DNA of 64,000 nt from Limanda limanda (lineage: Eukaryota > Chordata > Actinopteri > Pleuronectiformes > Pleuronectidae): the NCBI RefSeq assembly GCF_963576545.1, contig NC_083642.1, positions 3,834,688 through 3,898,687 on the forward strand, read 5' to 3'. Positions 32,217 to 62,515 of the stretch are shown one piece after another (position 1 is the stretch's first letter; every line of letters starts with the position of its first letter). Under the pieces are notes generated by a model. The model did not search any database. It was not told the DNA's origin and was given only the letters and a program-made list of their open reading frames with translations. The position numbers and the translations under genes were made by a program.

Positions 32217-32460
32217 ATCTGCTCCCGATCTGTAGCTGGTGCTGTGAAGACGTCACTGTAAACAAACATGGCGGACTGCTAGCTGCTCTGTAGCTAACGT
32301 TAGCTGCTTTGACATCAGACGTCTTTTAAATAACTCATCCTGCGTGGGAGCGGGTGTGAGTTGTGATGATCTTTTATTCTCAGTGTTTACTTCCGGTTTC
32401 CTCCACGTTGCGCTGTTTGAGTTTAAAGTTTCTTCTTCGTAGCGTTAGCCTCGCCAGTCG

Positions 32461-32474
32461 GTTACCAGGGCAAC
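32461..32474 (+). promoter_or_regulatory. RFX-type X-box near the cdk20 5' end
   Basis: GTTACCAGGGCAAC fits the X-box pattern GTNRCC-N2-RGYAAC in full. It lies 347 bp upstream of the cdk20 start codon, in the CpG-rich 5' region. RFX factors activate cilium genes through such sites. Function here is inferred. Confidence 0.5.
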
Positions 32475-32820
32475 GCGAGCTGTCTTCTTCTCTTTGAAGC
32501 TGATTTGTCTCTGACGCGTTTGTTCGGTGTCGTTGTTGTTTGAACCGAATCAGAACTCAGCTCGTGTCACGAGTCTGAAACAGAAGGATAAATAAATTAA
32601 CATGTTTGTGGGCGGAGTTCATGTTGATCTGTTTTTCTGTTTCTTCTCCAGCAGGAAACTACAGCAGAGACTCACACAGACACACAAACACACACTGTGG
32701 GGACACTAACACACACTGTGGGAACACACATGTGGTCTTCAGGTCTGAGGACCACTTCGCTTCCTCTGGTGTCTCCAGCTGAGTCTCCCTGAAGGTCCCT
32801 GGATCAGAGGAGACCAGGAC

Positions 32821-35768
<2,948 letters not shown>

Positions 35769-35879
35769 ACTAACGAACATGGTCGGGTGATCATATTTTA
35801 TGCGCCTGATGATTTTAATTATTGTTGCCAGTGTCTCAGATGTCGTCTTTATTTCCATCTGTTCAAATTCACAACCGTA

Positions 35880-35885
35880 AATAAA
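35880..35885 (+). terminator. Polyadenylation signal of cdk20
   Basis: AATAAA, 112 bp after the cdk20 stop codon. Confidence 0.75.
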
Positions 35886-36004
35886 GTTTGCTATTCAATA
35901 GACAGTTTTGTGTCTGGAATATTGTCTCCGTCTCAACGTGTGAAGAACTGTCTGACGTGTGTGAATCCTTCAAACTGAATGAACGTAGACTCAGGGTCTG
36001 GAAA

Positions 36005-36375
36005 GTGAAGCTAATGTGAAGGGGACTCAAACCTGTCTTCTGTGTACTGACCAGCAGGGGGCGACTCCACTGGTAGTTTCTATAGACAGTGACTCTACTT
36101 CTCATTTTATAACGTCAGTAAACTTTAAGGAGTTTATGTCTCAGTCTCTAGTTTCAAGTCTTCTTAAATTCAGCTCATTAGTGAATTATGATAATTTCGA
36201 GTCTAACAGACCATAAAGCACCAGATTTATTTGGGGGGGGGGATGATTGACATCTAGTACCGTCCAATGGGTGCAGGTGTCGGTGGGCATGTCCTTGAGC
36301 TGTCAGTCAGGCTCCACCCACCCTCCTTACTCCTGGTTTCAGAAACCAAGATGGTGCTGAACAACAAATTGGATT
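36005..36375 (+). repeat. Dispersed repeat family B, copy 1
   Basis: Blocks in order: GTGAAGCTAATGTGAAGGGG, ACCAGCAGGGGGCGACTCCA, AGTTTCTATAGACAGTGACT, a GGTGCAGGTGTCGGTGGGCA region and GTCAGGCTCCACCCACCC. The inverted copy at 48745-49140 has the same blocks, and 50905-51010 is a partial copy. Confidence 0.7.
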
Positions 36376-36681
36376 CATTACAGGCTTTGAAACTGCAGCT
36401 CATCAACCAACAGGTGACGTTGGTCCTGTGGCAGTAAAAAGCTGATTTGTTCTGTTTTTACATGAAAAGAGAAACGTGTGTTTCCAGCGATGTCACCATC
36501 ACAGCTCCACGTGTTCTATAAAGCTGCTTCACACATGCACACACATTTGAGTTTGTTTGATTCGCTCGAGAGTTTATGAGAAGAATTTAAACACATTGAA
36601 AAACAGTCCAACATTCTGGGCACAGGTAGTTAATCTGCTACACACAACACGGGATGTAACATGATGCATGTGACATGTGAA

Positions 36682-36714
<33 letters not shown>

Positions 36715-37324
36715 TCCTGTAGGCAGGAGATCATGATGCAATGCAGTGTTTTATCTTCATTGTTACAGAAGAAGCTCATTTTATCGTTATAACTTTGGTC
36801 ACTAATGAGGCTTCATGTAAAAACAGTTTAATAGAATCAACTGAATCAGTTCCACTTGTTAAATTCTGAGGAGGAACAAGAGTCTGTCTCCTCCCACACT
36901 TCCTCCCTCTCAGCCTCCTCCTCCTCTTCCTCCTCCTCCTCCTCCTCCTCCTACTCCTCCTCATCCTCAGACCAACAGTGGCTGTGACTGTGAGCAGCTC
37001 CTCATCCTCTATCACCATCACCATCATCATCATCATCATCATCAGGTTTGTAGAATGTTTGTCTGACTTTTGTTTTAAACTTCCTGAAGAGATTTAAAAA
37101 CTGTTATTTTATGAATGAAGTAGAGATCCTGTGAGAGTGAACCAAGTTCTGACTGAATCAGATTGTTCACATCTAATCTATTAACCTATAGACTGTGTAT
37201 AGATATAATCAGTGACTGTATATAAAGATGATCAGTGACTGTATATAAAATACTTTCAAATAATCAGTTTTTTTCATTGCAGGTTAGCCCCGCCCCTTCA
37301 TTCGTCTTCCTCCTATCACCAATC

Positions 37325-37591
37325 ATGACCCACGATGCCAGTTCCTGTCTCTGGTTAGACGATTTCGGCTGTCAATCAGTGAGCTCTGCTTATATCCCGC
37401 CCCCATGTTTTCCATCCTCATATGGTCACTCTCCTTTGACCACGCCCCCCACCTACCTCTCCTCAACACCTGGATGGAGCAGTTACTCCTCCCCCTCTGC
37501 TGATTGGACGTCACCTGTCGGTCTGTTATGGCCGCATCCAGGTAAGAGATGCACCTGAGCGCCACCTGTCTGTTGTTTGGGAGAATGACTA

Positions 37592-37646
<55 letters not shown>

Positions 37647-38835
37647 TGTGTGTTTGTGTGTGTGTGTGGGTCTAGAACAGCGTGAGTGTGTGAGCTGTGA
37701 GACCAACAGTGCCCCCCTGTGGAGAAGAGACGCCACTGGTCGTCACCTGTGTAACACCTGCAGCGTCCAACAGGAAGTGAGCAACAGACCCCTGCTGAGA
37801 CCCAAGAGAAGAAGTGTACTACACACACACACACACACACACACAGACATACACAATAACACTTGTTCCAGTCTTTGTGCTAAACTAAGCCAACAGTTTT
37901 CAGAGATGTGATTGATTGTGATGTTTGAATAAATGAGTTTTTGTGTTTTCAGTCGGTGACTCAGCAAAGAGAAAGTCAGTGTGTGAACTGTGACACAGAA
38001 ACAACGACACTGTGGAGGAGAAACTCTGCAGGACAACCAGTGTGTAACGCCTGTGGACTGTACTACAAACTGCACCAGGTACTACACACTGTACTACAAA
38101 CTACACACTGTACTACATACTGTACCAGGTACTACACACTGTACAACAAACTACACAATGTACCACAAACTGCAGCAGGTACTACACACTTTACTACAAA
38201 CTACACACTGTACCACAAACTGCAGAAGGTACTACACTGTACTACAAATTGCACCAGGTACTACACACTGTACTACAAACTGCACCAGGTACTACACTGT
38301 ACTACAAATTGCAGCAGGTACTACACACTGTACTACAAACTACACAGTGTACCACAAACTACACACTATACCACAAAATGCAGCAGGTACTACACACTGT
38401 ACTACAAACTGCAGCAGGTACCACACACTGTACTTCAAACTACACAGTGTACCACAAACGACACACTATACCACAAATTGCACCAGGTACTACACACTGT
38501 ACTACAAACTACACAGTGTACCACAAACTACACGCTATACCACAAAATGCAGTAGGTAATACACACTGTACTATGAATGCACTACACAGTGCATCAGGTC
38601 GTACAGACTGTAGTACAGAGTACACACAGTACTTCAGACTGACTCCTCCTGTGTGTTTCAGGTCAACAGGCCTCTGACGATGAAGAAAGACAGAATCCAA
38701 ACCAGGAACCGCAGAGTGACCAATAAGAACAAGAGGAGAGGCGGCCAATCAGAGCCTGAGTTGTCCAGGCTGGTCCCTCCCCCTGCTGAGGCCTCATGTC
38801 AATCATCCTTCTCACAGCTGCTGAACCTGAGCTAA
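37325..38835 (+). CDS. gata1b: Short GATA1-type zinc-finger transcription factor
   Basis: Exons: 37283-37541 (first in-frame ATG at 37325), 37676-37815, 37953-38078, 38662-38835; 218 codons plus stop from that ATG. GATA1 drives erythroid and megakaryocyte genes by binding WGATAR. The C-finger is canonical: CVNC-X17[12 protein letters not shown], then [18 protein letters not shown]. The N-finger keeps its four cysteines (CVSC-X17-CNTC), but the usual GLYHKMNGQ is replaced by SVQQEV before [10 protein letters not shown]. The N-terminal part is short (about 72 residues, Tyr/Ser/Pro-rich). The frame is open back to the 37283 acceptor, so an upstream coding exon may be missing from the model. The gene tail is brief. 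The neighbourhood (elk1, uxt, otud5, magix) fits GATA1; the divergence suggests the teleost duplicate gata1b, hence the symbol, which is inferred. It could instead be the only gata1 in this species. Confidence 0.85.
37593..37671 (+). repeat. (GT)n microsatellite before the GATA N-finger exon
   Basis: GT array with TTTG and GGG variants; it ends four bases before the acceptor TCTAG. Confidence 0.92.
38079..38640 (+). repeat. Tandem amplification of the GATA C-finger exon end and its splice donor
   Basis: The intron consists almost wholly of degenerate copies of CTGTACTACAAACTGCACCA followed by GGTACTACACA, which is the exon end plus its donor. About 11 further donor-like copies are spaced roughly 29-70 bp apart. 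There is no stop in any forward frame over most of the array. Confidence 0.93.
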
Positions 38836-38841
38836 TGTTGT

Positions 38842-38847
38842 AATAAA
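38842..38847 (+). terminator. Candidate polyadenylation signal of the GATA gene
   Basis: AATAAA only seven bases after the stop codon; a second AATAAA is at 38943-38948. Confidence 0.5.
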
Positions 38848-39023
38848 GTTTTCTTCATCTCAGAGACGATTAGAACACAAACATCCTGATAATAGAACAG
38901 AATCTCCCTTCCTGTCAAGTCTCTTTATATTTTACAGGTTTAAATAAAATGTTTCTAATGAAAGAAAAAGTATCTTGTGCTTCTTTAAAACTGGACAGAA
39001 GTTTTGGGACATGTTTAAGTCGA

Positions 39024-39115
39024 AGCATCTTGACGCCTCCTGGGTGCTGGCTGCAGTAAAGGTCATGAACCCTGCCTCCTCCATGTGAGCAGAAGGGACA
39101 TGGACCAAACGGAAG
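39024..39115 (+). repeat. Dispersed repeat family A, fragment
   Basis: Carries GGTGCTGGCTGCAGTAAAGG, GCCTCCTCCATGTGAGCAGA and GGGACATGGACCAAAC, matching the family core. Confidence 0.65.
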
Positions 39116-39119
39116 TGTC

Positions 39120-42100
39120 TTCTGTCTGTCCTGGGAGACGCGTCCCTCACATGTGGCTTTGAGGTTTCTGTGTTGTTTTCCTCTCGGTTGCTGAGGCTGA
39201 AGAACAGAGGATGTGGCCTCTCGTTAAGATCTAAGAGACAAACTGTGGTTATGGGCTGAACAAATGACATGTGATTGATTGATTTGACTGATGGAGTGAA
39301 TTTAAATGTGGTTTCATAAGGTGACTGTCGGCCTTGAGAGGTATAAACTCTACTGAGGGACTTTCTAGCTTTAAAAGACAGTGACTGAGCAGCGTGAGCA
39401 GCCTCAGTCTGGAATCACCATGAAAACACCCCCCCACCTCAGGCCCTGCAGGCGCCTGCTGGAGGCCGATGTTGTGCAATGCAGGAGGTCTTTGGTTTTC
39501 CGGACCCAGAGAAAAAAGACAAGAAAGGAAAAGGGAGATGAACAGGAGACGGTTAGTGGCCAGAGTCTGTCTCCCTCTCTCTACCACCCTCTCTCTCTCT
39601 CTCTGTCTGCCATGTAGGAGATTAACAACCACAACACACACATGAACCGAACGTACACACGAGGGCATCCGCTCAGTCGTTAGAGCTGACCACACACACT
39701 CACACACACAAACACACACACACACACGCACACGCACACACACACACACACAGTAAACGGTTGGTATAGTGCAAACATTTTCAACTGACATTTCAGCTTG
39801 AACTCATCCACACCACAAACAGCGAAGCACAAATCTGGATCTGAGACAACGGGCCCCTGGACTCAGACGTCTAAATGTCCCTCATCGCGACCACTGAGGA
39901 ACGAGGACAAGCCCCAGATGGAAAAAGACGCCCCTCTGTGATAGTTTTACGAAAACTATTAACAGTCCCCTGACCTCTCGGGCCTGGGGACACAGTCTGA
40001 GCAACTGTAATGGTAAAGTCCTCAGGGGTCTACAGGGTCTCATCATCATCATCACTCTGGTTCACAGCTTCAGTCACATGATCAGACCTGCTGTGTTTAC
40101 ATGAATAACAGGAAACGTCACATCCTGAACACGAACCAGGTGAGTGTGTAAAGACACATCAGTTTTTACAGCTCGTAGGTGAAGACGCCCCCTGCTGACT
40201 GATTGTTGTCATTACAGTCTGATGTGTGTATCGACTCAGTGATGAAAACCAAACACATGAACTTGTTTGTTCCTGCAGCTTCACTGTGTTTCAATATTTA
40301 TTTACTGTAAAAAGTCATTTAGGTTGTTTTATTCCTTGTAAAGTTTCAGTGTATATTATATTCAATATTCAGTGCAGCTGGAGGTAGAAAACCCAGTGAG
40401 TTTAATTCAAAGCTTCTTATTAAATTATTTAAAAAATTGAAAGTTTACATGCATTAACATTTTCCTCTGATTTAATCTTATTACATCGTTTCATGACAAA
40501 CAGGCTCAGAGACAGACAGGTGAAGACAAGCAGGTCAGGACAGACAGGTGAAGACAGACAGGTGAGGACAGACAGGGGAAGACAGACAGATAGGGACAGA
40601 CAGACACAGGGACACCAGCAGCAGAGGAAGAAGACATGTGTGTGTGTGTGATTAATAAAAAGACGCATTGATCGAAGATAATTATTTAGAAAATGAACAT
40701 TTGACATAACAACACAACCAGAGTCTGTCACATGACTCCAGTTACCATGGGAACAGGTTCATGCATCTGTGTTAATGAAGCGTCACAGTGAACAGGAAGT
40801 GAACAACTTTGTATTCAAAGTGAAAATTGAAACATGAAACTTCTCAGTTTGACATCGATCATTAAACTTTTAAATATGAGAATGAGACGTTAATGAGACA
40901 AATTAAATCTGATAAAACAACATTTTATGTTTTTATCTCTTCATGAATCAGAATCTGAAGCTGCGTCTCATTCAGAATCAACTGGTCCAGTTTCTAAGGA
41001 TCCTTCAGATGTGTGAGGTCACGTCCTGCTCAGGACCACATATCCCAGGATTCATTGGGCTTCAGTGAGATAATCAAGTGGAGAGAACACAAAGTCAGAT
41101 GTTTACACAAAAATAATCAAGCTTTACGAAGAAGACGACACAACTTATGAATGATACAGGATAAAACCTTCAGAATAAAAGTCTGCTGAATGAAGAGGAG
41201 AACAATGTGTGTTTTAAATCTGAAAACAGAAACAGAGAAGAAACTGGTCAATGAGGTTTTTTCGTCCGAAACAAAAATCGTTGGAAACAGAATTTTTCTT
41301 CAGATCAAAGAAGAGAATCAGCTCCAGACAAATCTGATGAACAGAGAAAAGACGCGTCAACAGGATGTGACGGTGACTTCATGTGTCTCTCATTCAAAAT
41401 ACTAAAACTAATGATTGATTTTTTTATTTATTATTATTGATTCAGCTGCTGAAGTTGAACAGATTCATCAGCTGCAGCAAAGAGATTAAAAAAAAGGAAG
41501 ATTTAGTCTCAAACGTGAATCAGTTGAGAAAATGAGGAATAAATATAATGATGAGAATAATCTTGAGCTGAAGCAGAAACGGGGACGCGTCCACAAGACA
41601 TGACGAAGACGAATCGTCTCAGATATAAAACCAGTGAGGACACGGGGATGGGGGGGGGGGTAGGGTGACACTTTATATGATGAAGGCCAAAAAAACAAAA
41701 TGAGGCACTTGTTATGATCCAGAGCTGCAGGTCGTCGGCCATGTTGGAGATGTCCTCCTCCTCCACCGTGGCTGTTGCTAGAGAAACAGGTCACCCGTCC
41801 TGATGACCGTGTTGCCATGGCGATGTTATGTTTATTAAAAGCCAACAGGACCGCAGCTGGACCTGACATCTGTGTGTTTGTGTGTGTGTGTGTGTGTATG
41901 GCTCTGTTACATCATTACAATAAAGGTTTCTTCTATTTTACAAGCAAGCAGGCAAATCAGAGCAACTCTGTTCTATTTCATCTCTAATAATAATAATAAT
42001 AATAATAATAGTATTGAGTCTTTACATGTTGAACTTTATAAAAATAAAAAAATCATTCCAGTGATTTTCACATGCTCAGATCAGAATCAGCTGTTTGATC

Positions 42101-43047
42101 TCCAAGACAACGAGACCCACAGGTTCAGGTGTTTGCATACGATTTAAAAGTTAGACTGACGAAGATGAGGATGATGATGAAGATGATGATGATGATGCAG
42201 ATGAGTGCACCAGGAGCCTGTTCAGCTCAGTCTGTCTCTTTTGGCATCTCACTGATCCTCATGAGAACCAGGACGGTGATAAACATTAAACACCACAGAA
42301 GATGACTGTGATTGGTCGGCTGTGTGCAGGTGAGAGATGGGGCGGAGTCTAAGCTTCTTCGCCTCTTAGGACGTGGTCAGTCTTGAGAGGTGGGGCCGTG
42401 TGGAGGTGTCAGGTGATGATGTCATCACGTCAGTTTCTGTAACTTTCATCTCTTCAGGTGAATTTAAACTGATTCAACATCAAACGTCTCCAGATCATTA
42501 CCAACGTTAAATATTTGTCTCTGACGTGTTTTTACCTGAAGTGTCTCAACTAAAAAAGTCAAAATCTATCAAACTTCTTTGCATACATTTTGAGTTTTTC
42601 TATTAATCTGATTTTTTCTTATTTGAACGTCTCTTCACTTCATCAGAGACTCAGTGTTTTTGTCCCCGTCAGGACACCGTAGAAACGATGACTCTGTTAC
42701 CGTGGCAATCTACCTCAGTTACCATGGTGATGTACCGGCTTCATGATGCCAAAAGGTCTGAGTGAATCCCAAAGAGAGCTGATCGCAGGTCTCAGGACGC
42801 CCTGAGGGATGATGGGTAAAGTCAAACTGCCGCCGTGTCACTGGCCAATCGGAAGCCTCAAAACCCACCGAGCCAATGGGAAAGAAAGTCCTGATCTCAT
42901 CTTCCAATCAGATTTAGAGTTGTCTGTTATCATCCAATAGGACGCAGGAAGAGGTGGGGTTTCGCTCAGCATGCCAATCAAACAAAGCCCTTATAAGTAG
43001 CCAATAAAAAAAAGAGAAGAAAAGAGCTTGTCTTCCCTGCTGGCCAA
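39120..43047. other. Convergent intergenic region; probable magix 3' UTR, no gene seen
   Basis: The stretch separates the converging GATA and magix genes. It holds CA runs at 39690-39752, a GACAGACAGG tandem at 40500-40600 and short ATAATA and GATGAT runs near 41985 and 42165. Minus-strand AATAAA candidates lie around 41420. No conserved coding frame is visible. Confidence 0.5.
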
Positions 43048-58748
<15,701 letters not shown>

Positions 58749-59827
58749 GACGGCCGAGCTGCAGAGAGGAAGAGACACATCGAGTTGTTACATCTGTAAA
58801 CAGCTGATCACACCTGATCACACCTGCCACAAAGAGAACATGATATTTAAGACACATTTTTAAATATTTAAAATAGCAGTGTGAGGCGTCAGCTTGTGAC
58901 GTTGTCGCCTGTAAACCAATGGCAGGAAAAATGCATTTCATGGTCCAATCAGATTTCAGAGGGGCAGAGAATCATTGATTCGTCTCCTAGCAACAGTGAA
59001 ACGTTTCAACAGAACTGCTTCCTGTTGTCTGAGAGTTTGGGATCAGTTCAGTTCCTCCGTCAACTCATCGACTCACAGAGAAGAGCAGATGGTGTGAGAC
59101 GGCAGGGAGCCACACACACACACACAAACACACACACGCACGCACACACACACACACACACACACATGTAAACAAACAAACACACACACACACAAACAAA
59201 CACTAAAACATGCAGAACAGCCAACGACACCATTTCATTTATACACAATCAAACCCATGGGAAAATACATACACACACACACACACACCGAAACACACAC
59301 ACACACACATATACCGAAACACACACACACACACTCTGACACACAGCCTGCTAGACGTGGTACATAAAATATGGATGAGCATATGTGGTGGAGGGAATCA
59401 GAAGAAATAAACAACAATGTCCCAGAGACGCAAAACACACAGGATAGGAAGGAGGGGAAGAAGGAGTTATAGCGAGTGAGGAGGTGAAGAAGGAGGTGAA
59501 CAGAGGGCTGGAGGAGGAGGTGAGAAAAGAGGTGGAGAGTCTCTCAGTCGGAGACAGGAAGTGATGCGTTGATACTCACTATTAACAAATCAGTAACAAT
59601 CGCTCGCTCGCTAGTTTCTCTCTGTCACTTCCTGCTGCTTTACATGTCAAGATAGAAGACTTTCACTCTACGTGTGTGTTTCTGTGTGTGTGTGTGTTTG
59701 TGTGAGTGTGTGGTACCTGTGTGTGATCAGCTGACATATCCAGGTGGTTTCTCTCTCTCCTCTTTCTCAGGATATATCTCTCGCCCTTCGTTATTAGTTT
59801 TTCAATTACTTACTTTCCCTCCCCCAA

Positions 59828-59865
<38 letters not shown>

Positions 59866-60848
59866 AGGCTGGTCAGAGTACAAAGTGTCGTGTGTTCAGG
59901 GAGTGTTTCTTTATGGGCTCTGTTTGCAGGAATGTGTGTGTGTGTGTGTGTGTGTCCTTCACAGTTTATACAACACATTAACTCGGGCCTTGTTCACACC
60001 TGGTTTGAGATCACAAAGCGCTGAGATCTTTTGTTCACACCTGAGGTTAAAGTGAATGTGGCCACGTGTCCCAGAACACGTGAGTGATCTGATGATAAGA
60101 CACATTCATGTGTTTTCAGACCTGAACTCTGACCGTCTGTGATCCCATCGCTCAGGACCGGTACCAGCTGGGTCAAACTAGGTCAAACAGGGTCATACTG
60201 GTTTATTAGGAAAACCAGAATCAGACCGAAGCCAATTTTAGACATGAACTCCAGAATCTTCTGTCTGGACATTTCCTGACTTAGTGTTTGTCCTGTGAAG
60301 CAGCAGCAGCAGATTGTCCAGGTTGGACTCATTCACAACAACAGGAACATGTGGGGAACATCCAGCGTTCACACAGCTCGTCCACACCCCCACTCGCTCC
60401 CTGGGAAGCTTCCACCTGGTTCCTCACATGGGGGGAGGCTGCAGGAGAAGGTCCAGAGACACGGACTCAGACATTTGTTCTCACGTCCAGAACCTCCAGA
60501 ACATTTTAGGATCATGTCCAGACTTCAGTTCATGTCTGAAAACAATTGACGCCTGATATAACATCAGCTCACAACATCTGGATCGCCCCCTGGTGGCTAT
60601 TCGTTGTTATTCACGATTGAATAACATTGAATAACATGAATAATGATCCGATTTGATTGGTCCTCGAGGGAAAAACGTCTAAGGTGAAGTGATGTGAAGA
60701 CTGCTCGGCTCTGTGGACTCAGGTCATATGTAGGTCAGTCACATTCAGAGATCCTCTGTGAGGACGAGACGCCTCACTCTGGCCTCATTCTCTGTTTCAC
60801 TGTCTGTTACTGTAGGTAACCTATTTTTCATCCTGATGTGTGTGTATG

Positions 60849-60880
<32 letters not shown>

Positions 60881-61800
60881 GTCAGCTGACATGTCAGTGT
60901 TCTAATGAGGCTGCAGATCCACAGTAGAAACACACTCTGATGTGTTTCATCTGTAGCTGAGTTGTTTTCTTACATTATATTTTCAAACCTGCAGAAATCT
61001 GTAGTTTTAATCGAGGTCATATTTAATAAAGTAAATACAATTCGTGCATGTGTCGGCATGTTTGTCAGAAAAGAGTTAAGTGTTTGTTCCGACAGCGTCA
61101 CATCAAGACCTGATATGCCCTCCACTCTCATCCTCCTCCTCCTCTTCTTCCTCCTCCTTTTCTTCCTCTTCAAACACTGTCCCTTTTTAATCAGCGAAAG
61201 ACATAAAAACAAATAATGTCCCAATGACACAAGAGTCACGTTGCGCAAGAGACGCAAACACATGCAAACCAAACCCACCTGAACTTTTTAAAACCCTCCT
61301 GTTCAGTAAACTAGCACCCCTGGTGGAGAAAAGGTGCCAACACAGCTCCTCTCTATTTAACGTTTCATATTTCTTAGCGATGCGTCCCTGAGGACCAACG
61401 TGTTGACTTCAGACAGACTCGACTTCAGACAGACTCGACTTCACACAGACTCGACTTCAGACGAACGGCGTCACCTCCGGGCTCGTGTCGTCTCAAACAC
61501 ATCATGACTCCTCTGGGAGTTGTAGTCTTGAACATCACAGATCTGTAGCTGTCTGCTCTGAACTCTTCTTCCTCTCCTCGTGTTTCTGCTGCACGTCAGA
61601 GGTCAGAGGTCAAACCCTCCTGGTACCCTGGTTTGCCAGGGGTCAAAGGTCAGTGAGCGGTCTCCATCTTGTTTGATGAAGGACGTGTTAACAGGTGACT
61701 GAGAGCTCTCACTCTGTTCACACTTTAAAAAGTTAAGCTGCAGCAACAGGAAGAGTCTGGATCAGCTGAGTCAGACTGCAGAGGCCGAAGCTGCTGACGG
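58749..61800. other. Upstream of magix: 5' UTR/promoter candidates and repeats
   Basis: Holds CA arrays (59112-59335), a CT run (59829-59862), family-related fragments (60486-60545, 60570-60602) and a TG-anchored block at 60805. A mildly CpG-rich stretch at 61440-61540 contains ACTACAACTCCCA on the minus strand (61514-61526) and could be the distal magix promoter. No coding exon was recognised. Confidence 0.4.
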
Positions 61801-61834
61801 ACCAGATTCACATTTTACAACCGGAGCCACAAAC

Positions 61835-62515
<681 letters not shown>

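Larger units (their letters stand above)
31115..32652. promoter_or_regulatory. Divergent uxt / cdk20 promoter region split by a minisatellite
   Basis: The two start codons are 1.7 kb apart. CpG-rich ends flank the repeat at 31390-32216. The uxt side has an ETS core CCGGAAGT at 31279-31286. The cdk20 side has GACGTCA at 32249-32255, a YY1-like CATGGCGG at 32267, ACTTCCGG at 32389-32396 and an X-box at 32461-32474. A TTTCTTCTCCAG acceptor near 32651 suggests a spliced cdk20 5' UTR. Confidence 0.55.

Noticed and set aside
31607..32269. 220-residue minus-strand frame with a 10-residue repeat (IEQTHVELSP)
   Set aside because: Produced by a 30-bp minisatellite; no conserved domain and it overlaps a promoter region.
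36351..36413. ATG-started 21-codon frame ending at a GT donor, phase-compatible with the GATA exon at 37283
   Set aside because: It lies at the end of a dispersed repeat copy and does not resemble a GATA1 N-terminus; not included in the gene model.
37941..38555. 204-residue frame from the C-finger through the intron
   Set aside because: The conserved [10 protein letters not shown] continuation is reached by splicing at 38078; the extension is the tandem repeat.
59985..60240. Possible DNA transposon end (GTTCACACCTGGTTTGAGAT and a second GTTCACACCTGA)
   Set aside because: Two short similar motifs only; no terminal inverted repeat pair or transposase frame could be defined.
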